A stretch of 64,000 nucleotides of DNA. Source: Kerstersia gyiorum. GTDB taxonomy: Bacteria; Pseudomonadota; Gammaproteobacteria; Burkholderiales; Burkholderiaceae_B. The stretch lies in NCBI RefSeq assembly GCF_004216755.1, contig NZ_SGWZ01000007.1, positions 134,464 to 198,463 of the forward strand, in the 5' to 3' direction. The translations under genes were made by a program, and so were the position numbers. A model generated the notes under the pieces. That model saw only the letters and a list, made by a program, of their open reading frames with translations. It did no database searches and was not told the origin of the DNA. This document shows positions 38,342 to 46,718 of this stretch, piece after piece; position 1 is the stretch's first letter, and every line of letters starts with the position of its first letter.

Positions 38342-39691
38342 ATGACTACGCGTGTACTGACAGGCATTACCACCACCGGCATCCCTCATCTGGGTAATTA
38401 TGCGGGTGCCATCCGTCCGGCGATCAACGCCAGCACGGAACCGGATGTCGATGCCTACTTCTTCCTGGCCGATTTCCACGCACTGATCAAGTGCGATGAT
38501 CCCGAGCGCATTGCGCGTTCGCGCCTGGAAATCGCGGCGACCTGGCTGGCGGCAGGGCTGGATACCGAGCGCGTCACTTTCTATCGCCAGTCCGACATTC
38601 CGGAAATCCCGGAACTGTCCTGGCTGCTGACCTGCGTGACCTCCAAGGGCCTGATGAACCGCGCGCATGCCTACAAGGCTGCCGTGGACCAGAACCTGGC
38701 GCGCGAGGCCGAGGCCGACGACGGCATCACCATGGGCCTGTTCTCCTATCCGGTGCTGATGGCGGCCGATATTCTGATGTTCAATGCCCACCGTGTGCCG
38801 GTGGGACGCGACCAGATCCAGCACCTGGAAATGGCACGCGATATTGCTCAGCGTTTCAACCATCTGTACGGTCAGGGTAAGGACCTGTTCGTATTGCCTT
38901 CGGTGGAGATCGCCGAAGAAGTTGCGACCCTGCCGGGCCTGGATGGCCGCAAGATGTCCAAGAGCTACGACAACACGATTCCGTTGTTCGCCGGCGGCGC
39001 GCGCGCGTTGCAGGATGCCGTCATGCGCATCGTCACCGATTCGCGTGAGCCGGGGGAAGCCAAGGACCCGGATGCATCGCATCTGTTCACGCTCTACCGT
39101 GCCTTCGGCAGTGCCGAGGAAACGGCGGCGTTCCGCCAGCAGCTGTTGGATGGCATGGGCTGGGGCGATGCCAAGAAGGCTTTCCTGGCCTTGCTGGAAC
39201 GCATGCTGGCGCCGATGCGTGAGCGCTATGAGTCCCTGATCGCTCGTCCGGACGACATCGAGGACATCCTGCTGGCTGGCGCGCGCAAGGCGCGCCAGGA
39301 ATCCATTCCGGCATTGGAAACCCTGCGTGCGGCGGTCGGCCTGCGCAGCCTGAAAACCTCGGTTGCGCCAGCCGCGAACAAGGAAGAAAGCGCGACCCTG
39401 CCGAAGCCGCCACGCTTTGTGAGTTTCCGCGATGATGACGGTGCGTTTCGTTTCCGTCTGCTGAGCGGCAACGGCGATGAACTGCTGCTGTCGCGTGTTT
39501 TCGCCAACCCCAAGGATATCGGCGCGGTCACGCGGCGCCTGGTGGCCGAGCCGGATAGCGTGTCCATCGCATTTGCCGACGGTGCCTGGGTGGTGTCGCT
39601 GGATGGCGCGGCGCTGGCGACCGGCAGCCAGGATGTGGCGGGCTTCGACGAACGCCTGCGCTGGGAACTGGAAGTCCTGAAACAGGCCTGA
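38342..39691 (+). CDS. trpS: Tryptophanyl-tRNA synthetase with C-terminal YegP-like extension
   Basis: Class I aminoacyl-tRNA synthetase charging tRNA-Trp (449 aa, versus about 330 for the usual bacterial enzyme). The HIGH-type motif is PHLGN (15-19) in GITTTGIPHLGNYAGAI and the second motif is KMSKS (204-208) in DGRKMSKSYDNTIPLF. AYKAAVDQNLAREA and VLMAADILMFNAHRVPVGRD are core TrpRS blocks. Residues ~334-449 are extra: a Lys/Pro linker then a globular segment with FRDDDGAFRFRLLSGNGDEL, reminiscent of DUF1508/YegP repeats. ATG 38342 is preferred over an upstream in-frame ATG at 38285 because the catalytic core starts right after it. Confidence 0.94.
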   Translation: MTTRVLTGITTTGIPHLGNYAGAIRPAINASTEPDVDAYFFLADFHALIKCDDPERIARSRLEIAATWLAAGLDTERVTFYRQSDIPEIPELSWLLTCVTSKGLMNRAHAYKAAVDQNLAREAEADDGITMGLFSYPVLMAADILMFNAHRVPVGRDQIQHLEMARDIAQRFNHLYGQGKDLFVLPSVEIAEEVATLPGLDGRKMSKSYDNTIPLFAGGARALQDAVMRIVTDSREPGEAKDPDASHLFTLYRAFGSAEETAAFRQQLLDGMGWGDAKKAFLALLERMLAPMRERYESLIARPDDIEDILLAGARKARQESIPALETLRAAVGLRSLKTSVAPAANKEESATLPKPPRFVSFRDDDGAFRFRLLSGNGDELLLSRVFANPKDIGAVTRRLVAEPDSVSIAFADGAWVVSLDGAALATGSQDVAGFDERLRWELEVLKQA

Positions 39692-39976
39692 GGGCCAGCT
39701 GGCTAGCTTGACGTGAACATGCCCCCGTCCAGAATGGGCGGCATGACACGCTTCTTGCACCGCTTGGACAGTTGATATGGCAGCAGGAGTGGCGACAGGC
39801 TGTGCGCAGCGTCTTGCCGGCGGGCCGGCTCTGCGCAGAACGGGCGGCGGGACGCGCCTGTGCGTGTTTCTCTCAGGCTGCTCCCGCAAAAAGGCCTATT
39901 CGTCCAAGGGTCTATGCAGGAAAAGACCTATGCAGAAAATGAATGTTCCTGCGAATGAATATCCGGCAGATCGCCC

Positions 39977-40438
39977 ATGACTTTTCCTGAATGTTTTCGT
40001 TTCGATTTGCGCCGCCCGCGTGTTGCGCACACCGTTGTGGCATTCCTGGCCGCCGTGGCCAGCCTGTCTGCGGCGGCAGCGCAGCCGGCTGGATCCAAGG
40101 CCTTGCCCCTGATTCAGACGCCGCCGGATAGCGCGATCGCCGAAATGGCGTCAGTGCCAGCCCTGCATGGGCTGGCACTGGCGAATCTCATTGCCAGCAA
40201 TTGCGCCATCGAAGGCCTGGAGGCTGGCGATGCGGCCCTGATTGGCGGGACGGCCCAGGTGGTCGCTCAGCACCTGGGCGTGGGTAGTGACGAGTATTTT
40301 TCCGTCTATATTAACGGCGCGCTGCGTGAGTTCGGTGCTGCAGACGCTTGTCATATCCATGCGGCCAGCACTCTCAGCCTGGCTTCGAGCCTGAAGGCGC
40401 AGGGCGGCGCAGTCCTCAACCGGGCCGAGCTCGAGTAA
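39977..40438 (+). CDS. Small secreted protein of unknown function
   Basis: A 153-aa protein I do not recognise. Residues ~14-36 form a plausible Sec signal (RVAHTVVAFLAAVASLSAAA, cleavage near AAA|QPAG after an Arg-rich start). The mature part is mostly helical in composition with two cysteines (ASNCAIEG and ADACHIH), which could form one disulfide, and a Gly-rich middle (ALIGGTAQVVAQHLGVGSD). No clear ribosome site precedes ATG 39977. The 285 bp between trpS and this gene hold nothing else that I can support. It is isolated between trpS and the convergent second RND operon. Confidence 0.6.
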   Translation: MTFPECFRFDLRRPRVAHTVVAFLAAVASLSAAAAQPAGSKALPLIQTPPDSAIAEMASVPALHGLALANLIASNCAIEGLEAGDAALIGGTAQVVAQHLGVGSDEYFSVYINGALREFGAADACHIHAASTLSLASSLKAQGGAVLNRAELE

Positions 40439-40640
40439 CACGGGCTGCGCTGCACCCACCACGGGCATCATTTTCACGCAGGTCCTCACACACCATGTGC
40501 GCACGTACATGCCCCCCCTGCCTGCATGACATCGCCCCACGCAGGGCCGGGTCGATCAGGCGTGGTCGTTTATGCGGCGTCTGACTGGCAGGCAGGCTGT
40601 GCGCTGCCTGCGTTCGCCTGCCCGAGCCAGGGCACCAGGG

Positions 40641-42110
40641 TCAGGGGGCAAGTGCGGAGGCAGTGCCTGCTGATGCAGCGACCGGCGCCGCTTCGTTGCT
40701 GGCATCTCCGCCCAGCACCTTGAACAGGGTGATGCGGTTGATGGCTTCTTCCAGCCGCAGGCTGATCAGGCTCTGGCGCGCGGCATAAAGGCTGCGTTGC
40801 GCAGTCAGCGTTTCCAGGTAGCTGTCCACGCCATTGCGATAGCGTGCATCGGCAAGGTCATAGCTGCGCTGGGTCGCGGCGACCAGCGCCTGCTGGGCAT
40901 CGAGACGTTCTGCAATCCGTGCGCGTACCGCCAGCGCATCGGCCGTTTCCCTGAAGGCGGTCTGGATGGCACGTTCGTACTGGGCGACATTGATGTCGCG
41001 GCTGAGAGTCGCGACATCCAGTTCCGCACGCAGGGCCCCGGCATTGAAGATGGGCAGGGTAATGCTGGGCGCGAATGACCAGATGCGGTGTCCGCCGCCA
41101 TCGAACAGGTCCGACAGGCTCTGGCTGCCGATGCCGGCTCCGGCTGTGAGGGAAATGCTGGGGAAAAACGCCGCGCGCGCGGTGCCGATATTCGCGTTCG
41201 CAGCGAGCAGCGCGTGTTCGGCTGCCTGGACGTCAGGACGCAGCAACAGTACGCTGGAAGGCAGTCCGGCCGGCAGTTCGCTCAGGATGACGGACGCCTG
41301 CATGGCATCCAGGCCGGCGTCTGGCAGCAGCCTGTCGGGGACGGCGGTTCCGGCCAGCAGGTCGAGTGCGTTGTGTGCTTGTGCCAGGTCTGTTTCATAG
41401 GCCGAGACGTCGACCCGGGCGCTCTCCACACTGGCCTGCACCGAGGCCAGGTCGACGCCGGACACTATGCCTTCGTCGTGCATGGCGCGGGTCAGCGCCA
41501 GCGTGCGCTGCTGGCTGGCCAGGGTATCCCGGGCCACGGCCAGGCGCTGCTGGCTGGCGGCAATCTCCAGCCAGGCGCTGGCGGTTTCCGACAACAGGCT
41601 GAGTTGCGTGCTGCGCTGGGTCTGCTCCGTCTCCAGATAGGTTTCCAGCGCCTGCTGGTTGAGGCTGCGCAGCCGTCCGAAGAGGTCCAGTTCCCAGCTG
41701 CTCAGGCCTGCCTGCAGCGAGCTGCTGCGGTTGACCTGGGTGGCATCTTCGCCAATGACGCTGCGCGACGCGCTGTGCTGGCCGTTCAGATTGACCGAGG
41801 GCCAGCTGTCGGCGCGCTGGATGCGGTATTGCGCCCGCGCTTTCTCGATATTGAGCAGGGCCACGCGCAGATCGCGGTTGTTGGCAAGCGCGAGTTCCAT
41901 GACCTCGCGCAATTGCTGGTCGACGAACACGGCGCGCCAGGCGGCCGGCATATAGGTTACGGCTGTCGTGTCCGGGCTGGCGCCATCCAGGCTGGCGGGG
42001 ACGGGCAGCGGCGGGCGTTCATAATCGGGCGCCAGGGTGGAGCAGCCGCCAAGGGCAATGGCCAGGGCGGCCAGCCCCAGACGGCGCGAAGCAAGGTGTG
42101 ACAGGAACAT
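40641..42110 (-). CDS. RND efflux outer-membrane lipoprotein channel (second system)
   Basis: OprM/NodT-type outer-membrane channel (489 aa). The signal ends in lipobox LGGCSTLAPDYERPPLP. The OEP repeats show LANNRDLRVALLNIEKARAQ with YRIQRADSWPSVNLNGQ, and LRPDVQAAEHALLAANANIG with TARAAFFPSISLTAGAGIG. It is clearly paralogous to the channel at 14812-16320 (both share NNRDLRVALL and YRIQRAD). Its start codon shares one base with the pump stop (TGATG), so the two are translationally coupled. It is the last gene of the adaptor-pump-channel operon. Confidence 0.94.
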   Translation of the reverse strand: MFLSHLASRRLGLAALAIALGGCSTLAPDYERPPLPVPASLDGASPDTTAVTYMPAAWRAVFVDQQLREVMELALANNRDLRVALLNIEKARAQYRIQRADSWPSVNLNGQHSASRSVIGEDATQVNRSSSLQAGLSSWELDLFGRLRSLNQQALETYLETEQTQRSTQLSLLSETASAWLEIAASQQRLAVARDTLASQQRTLALTRAMHDEGIVSGVDLASVQASVESARVDVSAYETDLAQAHNALDLLAGTAVPDRLLPDAGLDAMQASVILSELPAGLPSSVLLLRPDVQAAEHALLAANANIGTARAAFFPSISLTAGAGIGSQSLSDLFDGGGHRIWSFAPSITLPIFNAGALRAELDVATLSRDINVAQYERAIQTAFRETADALAVRARIAERLDAQQALVAATQRSYDLADARYRNGVDSYLETLTAQRSLYAARQSLISLRLEEAINRITLFKVLGGDASNEAAPVAASAGTASALAP

Positions 42111-45100
42111 CAGCTTGGATCCTCGTCATGGCGTGTGACATGCTTGCGCCCTGGCAGCAGGCTGCGCACGATGACATAGAAAAGCGGCACGAAGAAAATA
42201 CCCAGCAAGGTCGAAACCAGCGTACCGCCAAAGACGCCGGTCCCCAGGGAGTGGCGGCCACCGGCACCCGCGCCTGAGCTGATTACCAGCGGGAAGACAC
42301 CCAGCAGGAACGCCAGCGACGTCATGATGATGGGCCGCAAACGCATGCGCGCGGCATGCAGGGTGGCATCCAGCAGCGTCATGCCGCGGTTTTCGAGGTC
42401 GCGCGCGAACTCCACGATCAGAATGCCGTTTTTCGCCGCCAGCCCCACGGTGGCCAGCAGGCCGACCTGGAAGTAGACATCGTTGGCCAGGCCGCGTGTG
42501 TATGTCAGCAGCAGTGCGCCTACGATGCCGATGGGAACAGCCAGCATGACCGAGAACGGAATGGACCAGCTTTCGTACAGCGCCGCCAGGCACAGGAAGA
42601 CGAACAGCAGCGACACGGCATAGAGCAGTGGCGCCTGGGCGCCGGAAATCTGTTCCTGGTAGGACAGGCCGGACCAGGCATAGCCAATGCCGGCCGGCAA
42701 CTGCGTGACCAGGCTTGCGATTTCGGTCATGGCTGTGCCGGAGCTGACGCCGGGCGCCGGTTCGCCCGTGATTTCCAGCGAAGACGAGCCATTGAAGCGT
42801 GCCAGGGCGGCTGGCGCCTGGCTCCAGCCATTGGTGGCGAAGGCGGCGAAGGAAACCATTTCGCCATTGCCGTTGCGCACCCACCAGCGGTTGATGTCCT
42901 GCGGCAGCATGCGGGCTTCCGCCTGCCCCTGGACGTAGACCTTCTTGATGCGGCCCCGATTGATGAAGTCGTTGACGTAGGAGCCGCCCATGGCGATGGA
43001 CAGGGTATTGTTGATGTCGCCCAGCGAGACATCCAGCGCGGCGGCGCGTGCATCGTCGATCTTGATGTCAAAGGAGGGGGAGTCCTCCTGGCCACCGTAC
43101 CGTACGTTGATCAGCTGGGGGTTGTCGGCAGCCAGGCGCAGCAATTCGTCCTTGGCGGCGACCAGGGCTTCATGCCCGAGGCCGCCCAGGTCCTGCAATT
43201 GCAGCGTGAAGCCGGCGCTGCGGCCCATGCCGGGGATGCCCGAGGGCGCCATGGCGAAGATCTGGGCATCCTTGATCTTTGCCATTTCGCTGGAAATGCG
43301 CCGGCCCACTTCCTGGGCATTGGCCTTGCGTTCCGACCAGTCCTTGAGTTTGACGAAAGCCATGCCGACGTTCTGGCCGTTGCCGCTGAAACTGAAGCCG
43401 GAAATGGCCATGACGGACTGGATTTCAGGTTGGCTGAGCGCGTAGTCGGTCAACTGGCCCATGGTGTCCACGGTGACTTCCTGGGTGGTGCCCGGGGTCA
43501 GCTTGACCTGCACCATCAGGATGCCCTGGTCTTCCTCAGGCAGGAAGGAAGTGGGCAGGCGCCAGAACAGCAAGGCCATGGCGGCGATCAGCAGCGCATA
43601 GACCAGCAGCGAGGCCAGGCGGTGTGTGACGACTCGCTGAACGCCGTGCTGATAGCGCGTGGCGCTGCGGTCGAAGGCATGGTTGAACCAGCCGAAAAAG
43701 CGTCCCAGCGGGCCACGCGGGCTGGCATGGCCGCCGGCGGAAAGCGGCTTGAGGAAGCTGGCGCAGAGTGCGGGCGTCAGCGTCATGGCGACCAGCACGG
43801 AGAGAATCATGGAGGCCGCGATGGTGACGGAGAACTGGCGATAGATCATGCCGGTGGAACCGCCGAAAAACGCCATGGGCAGGAACACCGCCGTCAGGAC
43901 CAGCGCGATGCCGACCAGCGCGCCGGTGATCTGCCCCATGGATTTACGCGTGGCTTCGCGCGGTGACAGGCCTTCGGTGACCATCACGCGTTCCACGTTT
44001 TCCACCACCACGATGGCGTCGTCCACCAGCAGGCCGATGGCCAGCACCATGCCGAACATGCTCAGGGTATTGATGGAATAACCCAGTGCCGCCAGCACGC
44101 CGAAGGTCCCGAGCAGCACGATGGGAACGGCGATCGCCGGTATCAGCGTGGCGCGCCAGTTCTGCAGGAACAGGTACATGATCAACACCACCAGGACGAT
44201 GGCTTCGATCAGGGTCTTGACGACCTCCTGGATGGATATCTGTACAAAAGGCGTGGTGTCGTAGGCCACCTGGTAGGTCAGGCCGGGCGGGAAGAACTCG
44301 GCGAGCTGCGCCAGTTTTTCCTTGACCGCCTTGGAGACATCCAGCGCGTTGGCGTCGCTGGCCAGTTCTATGCCCAGCCCGGCGGATACCCTGCCGTTGA
44401 ACTGGCTGCTGATGGCGTAGCTTTCGCTGCCCAGTTCCACCGTGGCGACGTCCGACAGGTAGACCACGCTGCCGTTCGGGGAGGACTTGAGGATGATGCG
44501 TTCGAACTGCTCGGGCGTTTGCAGGCGGCTGCGCGAACTGATGGTGGCATTGAGGCGCTGGCCGTCGATGGAAGGCAGGGCGCCCAGCGCGCCCGAGGAC
44601 ACGTCATTGTTCTGCGCCTGGATGGCATTGGAGACATCCGAAGGCATGAGCGTGTAGGTGCGCAGCTTATCGGGGTCGAGCCAGATGCGCATGGAGTATT
44701 TGGACCCCATCACCTGCACGTTGCCCACGCCGTTCACACGGCCGATGGGGTCCTGCAGCGTCGCCGCCATGTAGTCGGCGATGTCGGTGCGGTTCATGCT
44801 GTCATCTTCGGACGTGAAGGCCAGCACCATGAATATGTTGCCCGACGACTTGGTGACCGTCACACCTGTGTCCTGCACCGGCTCGGGCAGCATGCGCTCG
44901 GCCTGCTTGAGCTTGTTCTGGACCTGGACCTGTGCGGTATCCGGGTTGGTGCCCGATTCGAAGGTGAGCGAGATTTGCGATGTGCCCGACGAGCTGCTGG
45001 TCGAGGACATGTACATCAGGTTGTCCAGCCCCGTCATCTGCTGCTCGATGACCTGGGTGACCGAGTTTTCCACCGTTTCCGCCGATGCGCCGTTGTAGGT

Positions 45101-45241
45101 GGCGCGTATGGAAACGGAAGGGGGAGCGATATCAGGGTATTGCTCCAGCGGCAACAGCTTGATCGACAGAATGCCGGCCAGCATGATGACGATGGCGATG
45201 ACCCAGGCGAAGATGGGACGGTCGATGAAGAAACGGGACAC
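42110..45241 (-). CDS. RND multidrug efflux pump, HAE1 family (second system)
   Basis: Inner-membrane proton-coupled exporter of 1043 aa. It begins MSRFFIDRPIFAWVIAIVIM and keeps the relay aspartates D407 and D408 (GLLVDDAIVVVENVER) and the TM10 lysine (GLAAKNGILIVEFARD). SSTSSSSGTSQISLTFESGT and IEQQMTGLDNLMYM are typical of MexF/AcrF-like and related pumps. The C-terminal tail GRKHVTRHDEDPS is short. Sequence differs considerably from the first pump in the window, so this is an independent system, not a recent duplicate. It follows the adaptor by 21 bases. Confidence 0.95.
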   Translation of the reverse strand: MSRFFIDRPIFAWVIAIVIMLAGILSIKLLPLEQYPDIAPPSVSIRATYNGASAETVENSVTQVIEQQMTGLDNLMYMSSTSSSSGTSQISLTFESGTNPDTAQVQVQNKLKQAERMLPEPVQDTGVTVTKSSGNIFMVLAFTSEDDSMNRTDIADYMAATLQDPIGRVNGVGNVQVMGSKYSMRIWLDPDKLRTYTLMPSDVSNAIQAQNNDVSSGALGALPSIDGQRLNATISSRSRLQTPEQFERIILKSSPNGSVVYLSDVATVELGSESYAISSQFNGRVSAGLGIELASDANALDVSKAVKEKLAQLAEFFPPGLTYQVAYDTTPFVQISIQEVVKTLIEAIVLVVLIMYLFLQNWRATLIPAIAVPIVLLGTFGVLAALGYSINTLSMFGMVLAIGLLVDDAIVVVENVERVMVTEGLSPREATRKSMGQITGALVGIALVLTAVFLPMAFFGGSTGMIYRQFSVTIAASMILSVLVAMTLTPALCASFLKPLSAGGHASPRGPLGRFFGWFNHAFDRSATRYQHGVQRVVTHRLASLLVYALLIAAMALLFWRLPTSFLPEEDQGILMVQVKLTPGTTQEVTVDTMGQLTDYALSQPEIQSVMAISGFSFSGNGQNVGMAFVKLKDWSERKANAQEVGRRISSEMAKIKDAQIFAMAPSGIPGMGRSAGFTLQLQDLGGLGHEALVAAKDELLRLAADNPQLINVRYGGQEDSPSFDIKIDDARAAALDVSLGDINNTLSIAMGGSYVNDFINRGRIKKVYVQGQAEARMLPQDINRWWVRNGNGEMVSFAAFATNGWSQAPAALARFNGSSSLEITGEPAPGVSSGTAMTEIASLVTQLPAGIGYAWSGLSYQEQISGAQAPLLYAVSLLFVFLCLAALYESWSIPFSVMLAVPIGIVGALLLTYTRGLANDVYFQVGLLATVGLAAKNGILIVEFARDLENRGMTLLDATLHAARMRLRPIIMTSLAFLLGVFPLVISSGAGAGGRHSLGTGVFGGTLVSTLLGIFFVPLFYVIVRSLLPGRKHVTRHDEDPS

Positions 45242-45262
45242 GGCGTCAGGCTCCTCGCGGGC

Positions 45263-46483
45263 TTATCGGGCGGCGGAAGCGGCAACCGGGGACATGGGCG
45301 CGGTCTCGGCGCTGGCTTCCTGGTTGACGGGATTGACGTCTGCGCCGGGTTTCAGGCGGCTGCCGCCGGCCGTGACCAGGCGATCACCGGCCTGGATGCC
45401 GGACAGCACTACCCATTGGTCGCCGATGGCGTCGCCCAGCTCGACGACGCGTTGCGCGAGCTTGTTGCCGTCGTCGACCAGCTGTACCGTGGCTTCGCCG
45501 CGGGTATTGCGCGTGATGGCGGTCTGGGGCACGAGAATGGCGTTGTCGTTGATCGCCATCGGCAGTTCGGCACGCACATACATGCCGGGCAGCAGTAGGC
45601 CGTCGGGATTGGGGAAGAGCGCGCGCAACAGCACGTCGCCGGTGTCGGTGCCTACCGAGGTGCCGATGAAGGCCAGCGAGCCGCTGTGGTCGTAGGTGCT
45701 GCCATCTTCCAGCAGCAGGCGCACGTCTATGGCTTCGCCTGCCGATTTCAGGTCGCCGCTGCTCATGCGTTTGCGCAGCGACAGCAACTGGGCGCTGGAG
45801 AGCGCCACATCGACATAGATCGGGTCCAGCTGCCGAATGGTGGTCAGCGGCGCTTCCTGGTTGCCGGTGACCAGGGCGCCAGGGGTATAGGCGGATGTGC
45901 CCACCACGCCGGAAATCGGCGCCGTGATGCGGGTGTAGTCCAGGTTGATGCGCGCCGTCTGCAGCGCCGCTCGGGCTGCCAATACCGCCGCTTCGTTCTG
46001 GCGCAGGGTGGCCTGGGCCTCGTCGGCCGCCTGGCGGCTGACCGCATCGAGTTTCAACAGGTTGGCATAGCGCTGGGCCTTGGGTCGGGCGGCGAGCACG
46101 GCGGCCTCAGCCTGCGCCAGGTTGGCCTTGGCGCTGTCGAATGCGGCCTGGTAGGTGGCCGGGTCGATCTGGTAGAGCACTTCGCCTGCCTTGACCTGCT
46201 GCCCTTCGGTGAAAAGCCGTTTTTGCAGGATGCCGCTGACTTGCGGGCGCACATCGGAAATCATGTAAGCCACTGTCCGGCCAGGCAGCCGCTGGTTCAT
46301 GGCCAGCGGTTGCGCGACGACCGATTGCACGATGACTTCGGCGGGGCCGGTGGCCGTCGGGGCCTGCTGCTCCTTGGTGCAGGCAGCCAGCGCCATTGCC
46401 AACAACATGGGTAACAGCAGGGGGCGCAGGCCTGACCAGGAAACGGAGCGGGCAGAACCGGAAGACGGACGTGCGGACATCAT
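45263..46483 (-). CDS. RND efflux periplasmic adaptor lipoprotein (second system)
   Basis: Membrane fusion protein of 406 aa, first gene of the minus-strand efflux operon. The signal peptide ends in the lipobox LAMALAACTKEQQAP. HlyD-type features: LPGRTVAYMISDVRPQVSG, LFTEGQQVKAGEVLYQIDPA, a coiled coil at about 105-175, INLDYTRITAPISGVVGTSA, and FPNPDGLLLPGMYVRAELPM. Two consecutive ATGs open the frame; AAAGG lies about nine bases before the first. No regulator gene is adjacent; tex lies upstream on the same strand 235 bases away. Confidence 0.93.
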   Translation of the reverse strand: MMSARPSSGSARSVSWSGLRPLLLPMLLAMALAACTKEQQAPTATGPAEVIVQSVVAQPLAMNQRLPGRTVAYMISDVRPQVSGILQKRLFTEGQQVKAGEVLYQIDPATYQAAFDSAKANLAQAEAAVLAARPKAQRYANLLKLDAVSRQAADEAQATLRQNEAAVLAARAALQTARINLDYTRITAPISGVVGTSAYTPGALVTGNQEAPLTTIRQLDPIYVDVALSSAQLLSLRKRMSSGDLKSAGEAIDVRLLLEDGSTYDHSGSLAFIGTSVGTDTGDVLLRALFPNPDGLLLPGMYVRAELPMAINDNAILVPQTAITRNTRGEATVQLVDDGNKLAQRVVELGDAIGDQWVVLSGIQAGDRLVTAGGSRLKPGADVNPVNQEASAETAPMSPVAASAAR

Positions 46484-46718
46484 GAAAACCTTTGAGCGCT
46501 GGGAACGTTACTCTAACCCGGGAATGTGTAGGAAATTTGGATGCAGGCGCAGGCAGGACGGGGAAAGGCCGGAACTTGGATGGAACGGCACCCGGAGCGG
46601 GGCCGACAAATTTACCTGCCGGTATTGTCGGCGTACCGGCATGGAGAACGGCCCCCACCGCCAAACCGGAGCGGCTGGCGGCAGGGGCCGAAAGCAAGGC
46701 AGGGCGCCTGAAGCTGGG

